A stretch of DNA of 64,000 bases from Wolbachia endosymbiont of Oedothorax gibbosus (GCF_936270435.1 NZ_OW370567.1:992001-1056000), one strand, 5' to 3'; numbered from the stretch's first letter, positions 45,443-56,021 are shown. Made by a program: numbers and translations. Notes: generated from the letters alone by a model not told the origin.

Positions 45443-46240
45443 CTAACGTGAATCATATCTTACCATTTTTGCAAAGAGAAGAGTTTTTTTTGACTGACGT
45501 TCTTTAAAGTAAGCATACCACTCTTTATCATAGGGGTTAGCTACTGCTCTAATTTTCTTATGGCGGCGAATTGATACACTTGTCGCTTGGAAGAGTTCTT
45601 TCCATTCGACTATGTCTTTATTCTTAGCCAATACTGCAAAACACCATTTTCGAGACCCCTTGACTTTAAAGTATTTATCTTTAATCCAATGTAACCCTTT
45701 ATTAGGATGTCTGCGTTTTGACCAGTGCCATAAAGCTTTGAAAATCTCATGGTCCACTTTTTCGTAAGCTTTTCTCGCGCATATTCCTCGATGGTAATAA
45801 GCCCAGCCTCGAATTTGAGGTGCGAGCATTTCAATTACCTTTTCCTGGGTTTCTGCGTTCTTCTTACGAATTAGGTACCGGATGCGCTTCAGAAGTCTGT
45901 TTACACTTTTTTCTGAAGGTTTGATGATTAGTTTTGTTTTGTACTTGCATACTGTCTGACCGAGAAAATCGAATCCCTGTTCTATGTGTGTGATCTTTGT
46001 CTTTCCTGCCGATAAAGATAGCCCTCTTTGGCTCAGGAAATCCTCTACAAGCAGTTTGACTTTAGTCTCTAGGATTTCTTTCGATTTCCCAGTTACTATA
46101 AAATCATCCGCATAGCGGATCATGTGTACACCATATTTCTTGCGCTTTTTGGTTCCCTTTTTTCCAAAATGTTTATTGAAAACATCATCAAAACCGTCGA
46201 GAGTTAAATTAGCAAGTACAGGAGATATTACTCCGCCAAC
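45443..46240 (-). pseudogene. Second-type group II RT/maturase, N-terminally truncated
   Basis: The frame includes GGVISPVLANLTLDGFDDVF before the ATG at 46123, then RYADDFIVTG, a maturase segment APQIRGWAYYHRGICARK and an HNH-less C-terminus. Everything before RT domain 4 is missing. It is the host-intron protein of twintron copy 2 and differs from both other intron proteins in the window. Confidence 0.8.
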
Positions 46241-46388
46241 AATGTTGCAAAAAACGTAAAATTAGAGAAAAGCATTTCTCGAAAACTTCTGTGTCCAAAA
46301 CCAAGAGAGCTATTTATTTATAGCACCAATAATCAATTAACCATCAGCTTCAATGAATGATATGAACATATTATTTCAAGGAAAGTTC

Positions 46389-46640
46389 ATGGGGAATAAG
46401 AGATCGGCTGTACGGATTAGCTGTAGCTATGAGCCTAATCGGTTGTCAGAAAAGTATTTGTTAGATGCTTATGAAAGAGCAGCATCAAAGCAAGTAAGTC
46501 AAAAAAGCTTAAAACATAAAAGTGCGATTCAAGGGGGATCAAATGGTAACAGTGAGTTTATATGCAAGAGTTTCTTCGGGGAAACAAGCACAAGAAAATA
46601 CAATAGCAAGCCAAGTTGCAGCTATAGAGAAGCAGATTAG
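46389..46640 (+). CDS. Short unrecognised frame ahead of the second recombinase
   Basis: The start MGNKRSAVRISCSYEPNRLSEKYL has AAGGAAA upstream. The frame runs 98 nt into the recombinase gene in another frame, so the real end is probably earlier or the gene is truncated. No family is recognised. The position before a recombinase recalls small accessory genes. Confidence 0.35.
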   Translation: MGNKRSAVRISCSYEPNRLSEKYLLDAYERAASKQVSQKSLKHKSAIQGGSNGNSEFICKSFFGETSTRKYNSKPSCSYREAD

Positions 46641-47988
46641 CATGGATGGGTACAGATTATTGAGAGAGCATGAATTTATTGATAATGGCTACAGTGGATC
46701 TAATTTAGTCCGTCCTGGTCTAGAAAAATTACGTGATAAAGTAATAGAAGGTGAAATTGATAAAATTTACATTCATTCTCCTGATCGTTTATCTAGAAAA
46801 TATGCATATCAAATGATATTGCTTGAAGAATTTCAGAAAGCAGGAGCAGAAGCGGTTTTTTTAAATTATGAGATTAACGATAACCCAGAATCCCAATTGC
46901 TGTTACAAATGCAAGGTATGATAGCAGAATATGAACGTGCAAAAATTATGGAACGAAGTCGTCGTGGAAAGATTTATGCGGCTAATAAAGGTTGTGTAAG
47001 TGTAATGGGAGGAGCTCCATACGGTTATCGTTATATAGATAAGTATATGGGAGGAGGACAAGCTTTATTTGAAATTAACGAAGAAGAAGCTGATGTTGTT
47101 CGCAAAGTATTTTTGTGGATAGGCAGAGAAAGGGCAAGTATTGGGGAAGTATGTCGTCGGCTAAATACTATGTCCATTATGACACGAACAGGAAAAAAGT
47201 GCTGGGATAGAAGTGTAATTTGGGGTATGTTAAAAAACCCCGCTTACAAAGGACAAGCAGCTTTTGGTAAAACAAAGGTAGGTGTAAGGTTACAACAGAT
47301 AAGACCACAAAAACATTCTTGTGAACAGCCAAAAGATAATTACTCCATTTATCCTGTCGAAAAAGCGAATTGGGTTTATGTTAAAGTGCCAAATATAGTG
47401 GATGAAGATATATTTGATATGGTTCAAGAACAGTTAGCTGAGAACAGAAAAATAGCCAGGACAAGAGAAAGAGGAGCAAAGTATTTATTACAAGGTTTAG
47501 TCGTATGTAAGCGTTGTCGTTATGCATATTATGGAAGTCCTGTAAGAAATAAACGAGGAGAAAAAGTTGAGCATTATGCATATTATCGTTGTATTGGTAG
47601 AGATTCTTACCGTTTTGGTGGTAACAAAATTTGTGATAATAAACACATTCGTACAGATGCATTAGAAACAGCTGTGTGGGAAGAAGTTAAGCATTTATTG
47701 AAAAATCCAAATAGAATTTTAGAAGAATACAAACGTAGACTTTTAGAGCTTAAAAAATCATCGTGGGATAAAAAAAGCGATTTGCTTGAAAAGCAAGAAA
47801 ATAAATTAAAACGAGGCATTGCTAGACTTATTGATAGTTATGCCCAAGAATATATTAATCAAGAAGAATTTGAACCACGAATCAAAGCGATGAAACAAAG
47901 CTTAAAAACAATTGAAGAGGAGAAGAAGAGGATATTTGATCAAAAGAAATTAGAACAGGAAGTAACTCTGGTCGTGACCAATTTATAG
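46543..47988 (+). CDS. Second large serine recombinase, C-terminus cut by IS630
   Basis: The protein is 481 aa from the ATG at 46543 (GGGGGA upstream). The resolvase domain is MVTVSLYARVSSGKQAQENT with Ser11 as nucleophile, then HSPDRLSRKYAYQM and EYERAKIMERSRRGK. The recombinase domain contains GAPYGYRYIDKY and MLKNPAYKGQAAFGK, with a zinc ribbon (CKRC...C) and a coiled coil at about residues 395-470. The stop codon TAG at 47986-47988 uses the TA target duplication and the first base of the IS630, so the original tail is lost. It differs clearly from the recombinase at 26252. Confidence 0.85.
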   Translation: MVTVSLYARVSSGKQAQENTIASQVAAIEKQISMDGYRLLREHEFIDNGYSGSNLVRPGLEKLRDKVIEGEIDKIYIHSPDRLSRKYAYQMILLEEFQKAGAEAVFLNYEINDNPESQLLLQMQGMIAEYERAKIMERSRRGKIYAANKGCVSVMGGAPYGYRYIDKYMGGGQALFEINEEEADVVRKVFLWIGRERASIGEVCRRLNTMSIMTRTGKKCWDRSVIWGMLKNPAYKGQAAFGKTKVGVRLQQIRPQKHSCEQPKDNYSIYPVEKANWVYVKVPNIVDEDIFDMVQEQLAENRKIARTRERGAKYLLQGLVVCKRCRYAYYGSPVRNKRGEKVEHYAYYRCIGRDSYRFGGNKICDNKHIRTDALETAVWEEVKHLLKNPNRILEEYKRRLLELKKSSWDKKSDLLEKQENKLKRGIARLIDSYAQEYINQEEFEPRIKAMKQSLKTIEEEKKRIFDQKKLEQEVTLVVTNL

Positions 47989-48932
47989 TACTTTTCATAA
48001 TAGTCCAAATAAGGTAAAATAAGGATTTGTAGTAGTGAAGGTAGGTATGCCAGCAGCATATAGTTATGACTTAAGGAAAAAAGCAATGGAAGCTCTAGAC
48101 GAGGGAGAAAGCAGAGAAACAGTGGCAGCAAGATTTAAAATTGGACGAACTACTTTGTGGGAGTGGCAGCAAAGAAGAAAAGAAACAGGTGACTTTCAAT
48201 CAAAAAAACTTGGAAATGGAGGTTACAATCACAAAATTACCGACTGGGATGCCTTTGCTAAATTTGCCAGAGAAAACGGAGGAAAGACTCTATTGGAAAT
48301 GGCTAAACTTTGGAGCAACGTTAGTATCCAAACTATCCACCGAGCCCTGAAAAAAATTGGATTTACACGCAAAAAAAGACCTATGGGTACAAGGAAAGAA
48401 GCGAAGAAAAACGTGCTAAATTCTTGAAAATTATAGCAACAAAAGAACCTAAAAACTTAGTGTATATAGATGAGTCTGGCATTGACAACACTGAAGACTA
48501 CCCCTATGGATATTGTCAGAAGGGACAGCGGTTTTATGCCCTAAAATCTGGGAAGAAAACTCAACGAATCAGTATGATTGCAGCTTTAAGTGAAAGAAAA
48601 ATAGTTGCTCCATTAACCTTTGAAGGCCACTGTAATATGGATATTTTTAATGGATGGTTTGAGCAATTTTTGATACCGACCTTGGAACCTGGACAAACTG
48701 TCATTCTTGACAATGCTACTTTTCATAAGTCTGATAAGATCATTAAGCTTGCTAAAGGGATTGGTGCAGAAATTTTGTATCTGCCACCGTATTCTCCAGA
48801 TTTTAACAAAATTGAACATCATTGGTTTGCTATAAAAAACAGAGTCAGGAAAAACATTCCTCTATTCAAGTCTTTTCGTCATGCTGTTGATTCTGCCTTT
48901 CTATGATCTGTTCGGATTATTATGAGAAGTGC
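47988..48932 (+). mobile_element. IS630-family element (945 bp)
   Basis: The ends GTACTTTTCATAATA and, inverted, GCACTTCTCATAATA are imperfect repeats flanked by TA on both sides, the standard IS630 target duplication. Confidence 0.85.
48035..48906 (+). CDS. IS630-family transposase made by -1 frameshifting (two overlapping frames)
   Basis: Frame 1 (48035-48427) holds the HTH domain (YSYDLRKKAMEALDEGESRETVAARFKIGRTTLWEWQQR). Frame 2 (48424-48906 and open further upstream) holds the DDE domain: LVYIDESGID, VILDNATFHKS, YLPPYSPDFNKIEHHW. A run of seven A followed by G near 48369-48376 offers the slippery A-AAA-AAG. Shifting back there reads KKTYGYKERSEEKRAKFLKI straight into frame 2. The break is therefore probably programmed rather than a mutation. 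Confidence 0.8.
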
Positions 48933-49009
48933 TATACTTTAATCACATATTTAGATGTACAGCAATTGAACAACCAGCAAAACAAGGTCTCAAGATCATG
49001 AATAGTGTT

Positions 49010-49945
49010 TTATTTTTGAAGCTTTTCAATTTCACTGACTGGCAATCCAGTAAATTTGGCAATAGTATTAATATCCATTTTATCAGCAAGCATTTCCTTA
49101 GCAACTGCTATTTTAGCCTGTTTTTCGCTTTCTTCCCTACCTTCAGCTCTGCCTTTTTCATGTCCGATTTGAATACCTTCTTCTCTGCCTTTTTCGTGTC
49201 CAACCTTAAGACCCTCATCAAACTTTTGAGCAAAAGCAGCTATCTCATCCATTATGCGTTTTTTCATTTGTTCATATGCTAGTAACTCTTCTTCTGACCA
49301 ATTAAACTTATTCATCTCTTCATAAGCTCGTTTTATGATGACGTCACTACCAACTATTTTATCTAGGTCCTCTTCGTTTGTTTCTGCTGCATATTGGAAA
49401 AAATAACACCATTTTTCTACTATATTTTCTAGTTGGTCTTCTTTTGTCTTTGTAAATTTTGGTAGTTCTATGAATACGAAGTAAAAATCCTTTAAGTCAT
49501 GTTCAAAGCTATTTTTATCTAAAATGACATGATTAGATTTGTACTCAGCCTTATCTGGAAAAATAATGCAATCAGCAACAGCAATAAAGATTATTTCCTT
49601 GAGGTTATGATAATCATCACCTTGATCTGCTTGACTTGAGTAAGCTTTAGCAGCATAATATTGAGCACGCTTTTCGAAGCCCTTAGTCTTAGTGAATTGC
49701 ATTTCTATAATATATCTTGAACCTTGAGAGTCTTTACAAAGAACATCGACAATACTTTGCTTTTTAGCGGCAATCTCAGGGTCTAAAATGGTAGCTAAAA
49801 ATTGAACGTCCTGAATTGCAGCTAAGCCAGTAAAGCCTAAAATATCGTTCAGGAAATGAATGAGGATGTCTTTATTCCTCTCAGTACCAAATATTCTCTT
49901 GAAGGCGCAATCATTTCGTGCGTCAAGAAACTTCGAAAGAGCCAT
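49010..49945 (-). CDS. Rpn/PD-(D/E)XK family protein, copy 3
   Basis: The 311-aa protein (MALSKFLDARNDCAFKRIFG...) shares nearly all of its sequence with copy 2, but has fewer HEKGR-EEG repeats and a different last segment (FTGLPVSEIEKLQK). The twintron ends 13 nt upstream of the ATG. It lies 77 nt beyond the IS630 end. Confidence 0.87.
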   Translation of the reverse strand: MALSKFLDARNDCAFKRIFGTERNKDILIHFLNDILGFTGLAAIQDVQFLATILDPEIAAKKQSIVDVLCKDSQGSRYIIEMQFTKTKGFEKRAQYYAAKAYSSQADQGDDYHNLKEIIFIAVADCIIFPDKAEYKSNHVILDKNSFEHDLKDFYFVFIELPKFTKTKEDQLENIVEKWCYFFQYAAETNEEDLDKIVGSDVIIKRAYEEMNKFNWSEEELLAYEQMKKRIMDEIAAFAQKFDEGLKVGHEKGREEGIQIGHEKGRAEGREESEKQAKIAVAKEMLADKMDINTIAKFTGLPVSEIEKLQK

Positions 49946-50012
49946 AACGAACTAACCTGGAGAGTAGACCGGCGGAACTTCCCCACCAGTCTCTCGCAGA
50001 ACTGTACGTAAA

Positions 50013-52435
50013 GTAGAGTAGGCAGCCAGCGAGTTACTATTAAGCACTTTTCCAACAGCCTCTCTCCGAACCACGCATGACCGTTTCCGTATCACGTGGC
50101 TCTCCAATAATCTAACGTTTTAAGGAATCACCATCATATTTCCCATATTGGATTTTCTTATGGCATTCATGACAAACAACAAGAGTTTTTCTCTGTCGTT
50201 CAATCATTCTTTTCTTCCATTCAGGTAGTTCAACATTACTCTTACTTCGTAGATCAGCAAGTTTACGTACATGGTGTACCTCAATCTGCTCTTGTGATTT
50301 ACATAATTCACAAGTTTGTGCCAATAGTCTTTGCTCTATTTCACTACGCTTATTCCATATTGGTATAAGGTTATCACTTATGCTTACCCATTTATTCCAT
50401 TTTAGCGACACAGCACCAAAGTGTGTAATTAATGGTATCTTTGATGGTAAACGATCTACTCTGATTTGGATGACTTTTCGTTTTTCACCTTCATCGTTTT
50501 CAATCATCGCACCAAATTTTCTATAAATTTTCCTGCAAGTTGTTTTGTATTTAGATGCTAAAGTCTTTACTAATGATACTTCCATCACATACTTCAGATA
50601 ACTTAGTGTGTGAAGGTTGTAGGCCATTTTGTAGTATTGTACAATTCCTCGATATTCAGTTTGATACTGAGCAACAATACTGTAAGCTGTATCAATTGTA
50701 CGTTGAGGTAAATGTATAGGCTTTCCACAACGCATATATTCAGAACACTTTTTCTGCTTTATATGGTGTGGTACACGTAAGCCAACACTACCGTTAATAC
50801 ACCGCTGTGTCCGATGATCATGTTTATCATCTGCATGCAAGACGTGTATTTCATAACCCAAAAAATTGGCTTTGCTATCACATGCGTGTGTAATAAGCGT
50901 TTTATCTTCATTAAGCATAAGTTTGAGCTCCTCATTGAGGAATCTAGCAATCTCATTTTTAATTTGTTCAGCTTCATTTTTTGGTCCTGCAAACCCTACC
51001 AGAACATCATCAGCATACCTAACATACCAAAGACGTCGATAATTTTGATCACAAGAGTCCTTAGATGGCATACTCTGCACTAATTGGCGCAGTTGCCTTA
51101 CTTGCTCCCAATTCCCTTGTTTTCTCATCATCGATACTTGCTTGGTTAACCTTAAATATTTTGGGTTTGTCCTTCTTCGCTTACCTCGGTTATTTGCTGG
51201 TATTAATGTATGTTCCACATGTTTATCTAACCGATCGAGTAATATGTTACTCAGAATTGGACCAATAATAGAGCCCTGTGGTACTCCACTGTGACTCTTA
51301 TTGTACTTCCAATTTTCCATATATCCTGCTTTTAGCAGTCGATTGATTAGTTGGATAAAACGGTTGTCTTGAAAGCTTTCACTCAGTATTTTTAACAATA
51401 TGGTATGATCAATTGAGTCATAACATGCTCTGAGATCCCCTTCTATAAACCATTTTGTACCTCTGCCTTTTTGCGTTACTGCTTTTAATGCAGTATGGCA
51501 TCCACGCTTTGGCCGGAATCCATGTGAACACTCACTAAATTTAGACTCATAATAGGCTTCCAATATTAATCGGATTACTTCTTGAAGTAACTTGTTTGAC
51601 CATGTTGGCAATCCTAACGGCCTTCGTTTACCGCTCTTCTTTAAAATGTAGATACGTTTTACTGGTATCCATCGATATCGTTCATAGCGTAAATCCTCTA
51701 TGATTTTATCAATTTTCTCCAAAGACATACCATTAACTGTTTCAGCAGTTACACCTTCTGTCATAGCACCTTTATTACGACAAAGTTTACCATACGCTTG
51801 AAGGTAAAGATCACGCTGATAAAGTAGGCGATATACGTTTTTAACCGGCAGATTTCTTTGTCCGCGTTCACGTATAATGTTAAGTATTGTTTCAGCTTTC
51901 CGCATCTTGCGTACCTCCCAATTTCAACATTCAATTATCTGTCACCCTTTGCCCTGTATGTGGCTCTCCCACATTCCCCGGTGGTTCGTTACTTCCACGA
52001 CTACTACGATGACTCCGTAACCATAGAACTCGCGTTCCTTAGGTCATCCCATGTTCCGTCACTAAGAACTGTTCTAGATCAACTTAGGTTTTCCATTCAT
52101 CCTCTTAAATAAGTTCACTACTTATCGTTCTACAGCCAGAATGTCGCACAAACGAAAGTTTAATCTGTGCTTACTGTAGACATGGGGTTTTAAATGTGAT
52201 ACCCATGGATGTGAAGTCCCACCCCTGAAGATTAGAATTCAAGCAGTTTAGCTTTAACCATATTGATCAGGTGTTGCAAGCCGTTATCTTACACATCTTC
52301 AGACAACTCTCGCTTTACATACATGCTCTTGTCCTCCTCCCCTTTCGGGTTAAAGTTAGTTGTTCACCTCGAGGCCATTTATTCTGAACCCCGCTTAGCT
52401 CTGCTAAGTATTTCTTAATGCGTGCCACGGCGCAC
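50013..52435 (-). mobile_element. Inner group II intron, copy 3
   Basis: It is 2423 bp with the same ends as copy 2. Its open frame is intact. Confidence 0.88.
50112..51905 (-). CDS. Inner-intron RT/maturase/HNH protein, intact (copy 3)
   Basis: The 597-aa translation is identical to copy 2, including the YADD and HNH motifs. Confidence 0.93.
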   Translation of the reverse strand: MRKAETILNIIRERGQRNLPVKNVYRLLYQRDLYLQAYGKLCRNKGAMTEGVTAETVNGMSLEKIDKIIEDLRYERYRWIPVKRIYILKKSGKRRPLGLPTWSNKLLQEVIRLILEAYYESKFSECSHGFRPKRGCHTALKAVTQKGRGTKWFIEGDLRACYDSIDHTILLKILSESFQDNRFIQLINRLLKAGYMENWKYNKSHSGVPQGSIIGPILSNILLDRLDKHVEHTLIPANNRGKRRRTNPKYLRLTKQVSMMRKQGNWEQVRQLRQLVQSMPSKDSCDQNYRRLWYVRYADDVLVGFAGPKNEAEQIKNEIARFLNEELKLMLNEDKTLITHACDSKANFLGYEIHVLHADDKHDHRTQRCINGSVGLRVPHHIKQKKCSEYMRCGKPIHLPQRTIDTAYSIVAQYQTEYRGIVQYYKMAYNLHTLSYLKYVMEVSLVKTLASKYKTTCRKIYRKFGAMIENDEGEKRKVIQIRVDRLPSKIPLITHFGAVSLKWNKWVSISDNLIPIWNKRSEIEQRLLAQTCELCKSQEQIEVHHVRKLADLRSKSNVELPEWKKRMIERQRKTLVVCHECHKKIQYGKYDGDSLKR

Positions 52436-52462
52436 CCTCTCGATTTATACAGCTCCCGTTAT

Positions 52463-53710
52463 TCAGCCTTTTGATCCCAATCCTAGTGTCCAGTGATAGA
52501 AAATATTTGGAGACCTCTTTCTCACTTTTGCTAGAAATTGCTTTGCTAGTCTTCCATGATTTCGAAGTTTCTTATATTTGGCTCTGACCCATCCTACTAG
52601 GTGCCACTCTACATTTCTGAGAGATGGATACATCTCTGATTTATAAAACCTGCCATAGTACTGATACCAGCCTCGGACTATAGGATTTATTTTCTTTGAT
52701 ATTTTCTCTAGTGTTGTATATGTTTGCCTACGTATTTTCCATGACCTTATGGTTTGGTTGATCTTCTTCTTGGCTTTGTTGCTAATTGCAGGTAGAAATG
52801 AGACAAAATAGTTTCCTATTTTATTGTTCTTTGCCAGTCTAGGTCTGAACGTGTAACCCAGAAAGTCAAAGCTCTGTATTGGAAACTCATCTCTCCTATT
52901 GTCATCCTTACAGTACACTATTTGTGTCTTTTCAGGATGTAATTTTAGCTTAAACTCAGCCAATCTTTCTTCGATCTTGTCTTTTATGAATTTTGCCTGT
53001 CTCTGGGTTTTACAGTGCACCATTGCATCATCTACATATCTCTCAAATGGTATTGTTGGGTAGTTTTGCCTCATCCACATATCAAATGCATGATGCATAA
53101 ATATGTTAGAAATGATTGGGCTTACAGAACCTCCTTGTGGAACTCCCTTATTCCTAACTACCTTACTGCCATCTGCTAGTTGAATCGGGGCTTTCATCCA
53201 CCTTTCCACGTACAGTATGACCCACTTGCAATCTGTATGCTTCTTGATAGTTTGCAGTGCTAACACATGATCCAGATTGTCGAAAAATCCAGAAATATCA
53301 AGATCTATCGTCCAATCACTTCTCCAACATCTCTTACACGCTGTACTTACCGCATCCAGTGCAGACTTGTTTGGTCTATAACCATACGAATCTTCGTGAA
53401 ATTCCTGCTCTACTAACGGTTCGAGATACATAGTAGCTGCTGTTTGCCCTATCCTGTCGAATACTGAAGGAACACATAAAGTTCTTTGTCCTCCTGTATC
53501 TTTTGGTATCGCAACAGCTTTTACTGGTTCTGGAAAATAACTTCCGGATGACATCCGATTCCACAGTTTGTATAGATTATCTTTTAGATTTTCTTCAAAC
53601 TTTGTTATCGAGACCTCATCTACACCTGCCGCACCTCTGTTTTTGGATACTTGTTTATAAGCTTTCCAAATCAGTTGCTTTGGTATGTCAAAAGATTTTG
53701 TTTTATTCAT
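52463..53710 (-). CDS. Outer-intron RT/maturase, copy of 4677-5924
   Basis: The 415-aa translation is identical to copy 1, with YVDD. The stop is 8 nt before the interrupted domain V. Confidence 0.92.
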   Translation of the reverse strand: MNKTKSFDIPKQLIWKAYKQVSKNRGAAGVDEVSITKFEENLKDNLYKLWNRMSSGSYFPEPVKAVAIPKDTGGQRTLCVPSVFDRIGQTAATMYLEPLVEQEFHEDSYGYRPNKSALDAVSTACKRCWRSDWTIDLDISGFFDNLDHVLALQTIKKHTDCKWVILYVERWMKAPIQLADGSKVVRNKGVPQGGSVSPIISNIFMHHAFDMWMRQNYPTIPFERYVDDAMVHCKTQRQAKFIKDKIEERLAEFKLKLHPEKTQIVYCKDDNRRDEFPIQSFDFLGYTFRPRLAKNNKIGNYFVSFLPAISNKAKKKINQTIRSWKIRRQTYTTLEKISKKINPIVRGWYQYYGRFYKSEMYPSLRNVEWHLVGWVRAKYKKLRNHGRLAKQFLAKVRKRSPNIFYHWTLGLGSKG

Positions 53711-54256
53711 TAACTCTTCCCTTTCGGTTGATAAATAATTAAAACTAAATAACTCAGCCCCTTCGCTCCATTTCCATTACAAAAACTTCTTCACTACTAC
53801 GAGCTAATCCGCCCCTGTTTTTCGCATCAGTACTCTCTTCCTTAGAGTTCAGCTCCTTGGACTTCTCCCTTATCATCGAAACGACAGGTTCCCATAGTTC
53901 CACACAATAGCCTGAAATAGGTTCATGCCACCTATATGCCGGATGCCACCTACCCAGTAGACAAGTTCCCGATAGGCTTATCCCAAGTTACTTTTTCTCC
54001 CCTGGTTTTGACATCATCGCATTACCTTTCGACGTGTAATCAGTGGTTCACTTGCGTTCATCTCTCTATTTCACACATGACGCATAATTACGCCTTTTCC
54101 ATAACGCTCACTACCTTGGCTCTTTACCAAAGCAGCTTATGGTTGTTTGAAGCCTGCTCTTGTAAACCGGCTCCGAGGGGCCCACCCTCATCTATTGTGC
54201 AGCTTTCGCACTTAGTTTGCTCTTTCCTGAACATTCCTTGTGTCTCTACGGCACAC

Positions 54257-54647
54257 AGAAAGCATTAATAATTATACACAATTCTGAAGAAATATTCAAC
54301 TCTTTTGTGTTTAAATCTTATTTTTTTAAACTTTGGGTATGTTAGAGAAAAAAACGACTGTCAAAGATGGCCTAAGAATAGCATCTTCTGCTTTAGACGT
54401 CCTTTTGTACATCTTTCTATAACTCCCTCATAAAGCGCCTAAAAACGCCAGCAAATGAATTCATAGATTCAGTAGCTATAAAGAGCTCTAAAAACACTTA
54501 TTTTTGGTGTAGCATCCCAGAAAAACACGAGCCAGAAAAGCTCAATGACCTAATATCTTGAGCCCACACCTTTACATGATAAAGATCTTGAAACTTAATG
54601 TCAACATTTCAGTAGCAAATTTATGTTAAATCTATATCCTTTTAGCA
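54257..54647. other. Intergenic stretch duplicated from 6471-6856
   Basis: It is nearly identical to the first copy with several small indels. No gene is supported. Confidence 0.6.
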
Positions 54648-54866
54648 TGGACAAAAAGAAGATACATTGCCAGTAGAAGAAAAAGTGTTAGCTACCATTG
54701 CATGCCATGGATCAATTCGAGCAGGGAGAAAATGAAGTTAGAGGAAATGAACGAGCTACTGAGACGAATGGAAGAAACACCGTATGCTGGGCAATGCAAC
54801 CATGGGAGACCAACTTATATAGAAATGAAATTAAGTGATATAGAAAAATTGTTTGAAAGGAGATGA
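54648..54866 (+). pseudogene. mutL: mutL C-terminal remnant, copy 2
   Basis: It reads [19 protein letters not shown], then a 1-nt deletion breaks the frame. It resumes with [21 protein letters not shown] and [21 protein letters not shown]. It retains the [10 protein letters not shown] segment of MutL that copy 1 has partly lost. The two copies carry different lesions, so decay continued after duplication. Confidence 0.78.
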
Positions 54867-54934
54867 GTTCAGTTTGTCAAAAAGGTCTCCAATTAAGTAT
54901 ACGTAACAGCTCTTCTGATTATGGGGTATAAAAT

Positions 54935-55864
54935 GTGAAAAAAGAGAATAATTACCCTAACTTTTTAGATTACAAAGTAGTAGGACAGGAAGTAAGAAAT
55001 CGTAGGTTAGCAAAAGGATATACTCAAAAAGATTTAGCAAAAGAAATCGGTGTAACATATCAGGTAATACTACAATATGAGAAAGGAACACGTAAAATTT
55101 CGATTGAAAAGTTGTACTCTATAGCAAAGGTGTTATCAATTAGTATTACGGATCTTATTCCTGTATCGAATAAGAAAATCTGCATTAAAAATAAGGAAGA
55201 AGAGATACTATATTTAATAAGAAAATATAAAAAGATTGACGATCATGAGTTACGTAAAATGTTTTGTTTGCTAACCAAATTTGTTCAAGTAAGTGAAAAA
55301 AGTAGTAGGAAAGCAGAGAGAATGGAAATAGCAAAGAATCTAGTCAAAGCAGGAATTTCTGTTGATGTTGTTTCACAAGCAATAGGCCTCCCTGCTGATG
55401 AATGTGTTGAAGAAAAAGTTGGTTCTATCTACTGCCAAATAGGAAAGAAGATAAAAGAATGGAGGGCAGTGCGGGAGTATACTCAAGAAGATTTAGCAAA
55501 GAAAATGGGTACAACACGCCACGAAATAAGTAACTATGAGCAAGGAAGGGTTGCTGTTCCACTTGATAAATTATATGGAATAGCAGAAACATTATCAATT
55601 AGTATTACAGATCTGCTAATAGAAGAAGATGAGATAGTAGAAAATGAATTACCGAATTTAATTGAAGAATACAAAAAGATTGAAAGCCAAGAATTACGTA
55701 ATACATTAATAAAATCGTTGTTTGAAGGCATACGGATTTGCGAGGAGAAAGTAAAAAGAGCGGAAAAAGTAAAAATTGCGAAAGACTTAGTAAAAAAAGG
55801 AATTTCTATTGATATTATTTTGCAAGCGGCAGGCATCTCTTTAGACGAAATTCAACAAGTTTAA
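54935..55864 (+). CDS. Tandem-HTH phage transcriptional regulator, copy 2
   Basis: The 309-aa protein has HTH units at about residues 12-75 (KGYTQKDLAKEIGVTYQVILQYEKG) and 170-232 (REYTQEDLAKKMGTTRHEISNYEQG). It resembles the 7156 gene but is clearly diverged, and its complete tail reads ISLDEIQQV. The start is a GTG in AAAATGTGAAAAA. Downstream, where copy 1 is followed by radC, this copy is followed by an IS200-type element. Confidence 0.85.
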   Translation: MKKENNYPNFLDYKVVGQEVRNRRLAKGYTQKDLAKEIGVTYQVILQYEKGTRKISIEKLYSIAKVLSISITDLIPVSNKKICIKNKEEEILYLIRKYKKIDDHELRKMFCLLTKFVQVSEKSSRKAERMEIAKNLVKAGISVDVVSQAIGLPADECVEEKVGSIYCQIGKKIKEWRAVREYTQEDLAKKMGTTRHEISNYEQGRVAVPLDKLYGIAETLSISITDLLIEEDEIVENELPNLIEEYKKIESQELRNTLIKSLFEGIRICEEKVKRAEKVKIAKDLVKKGISIDIILQAAGISLDEIQQV

Positions 55865-56021
55865 AATAAAAAATCAGTATCTATTAATATCTTTACCTTT
55901 TGATGAAAAAATAAGTAAAAAAGATTGAAAAATTGATTTGACTTTCCGTAAGATGGTACAAGCCTCCACCTTCTAGGTGGAGAAACTTTAGTTTGTCAAT
56001 GTCATAACTGTACTTTATAAA

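Larger units (their letters stand above)
42867..46240 (-). mobile_element. Twintron copy 2: truncated, chimeric host intron around an intact inner intron
   Basis: The 3' 54 nt of the host intron (42867-42920) are identical to copies 1 and 3. The upstream host part (45344-46240) is from a different group II intron: its domain V half is GAGCCGTATGAGGGGAAACT (45363-45344) and its protein is unrelated to the 415-aa type. The 5' part of this host intron is gone, the RT frame breaking near 46237. The lower domain V stem then has a C/A mismatch where copies 1 and 3 pair perfectly. Confidence 0.75.
49959..54256 (-). mobile_element. Twintron copy 3 (outer 415-aa type, complete)
   Basis: The layout matches copy 1: GTGTG at 54256, outer protein 53710-52463, first domain V half 52455-52436, inner intron 52435-50013, second half and domain VI to 49959. 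The 5' exon is TTAATGCTTTCT, against TTAATGCTTTTT in copy 1. Confidence 0.88.

Noticed and set aside
45223..45456. 77-aa frame between intron protein and inner intron
   Set aside because: It crosses the junction of two introns, so it cannot be an old gene.
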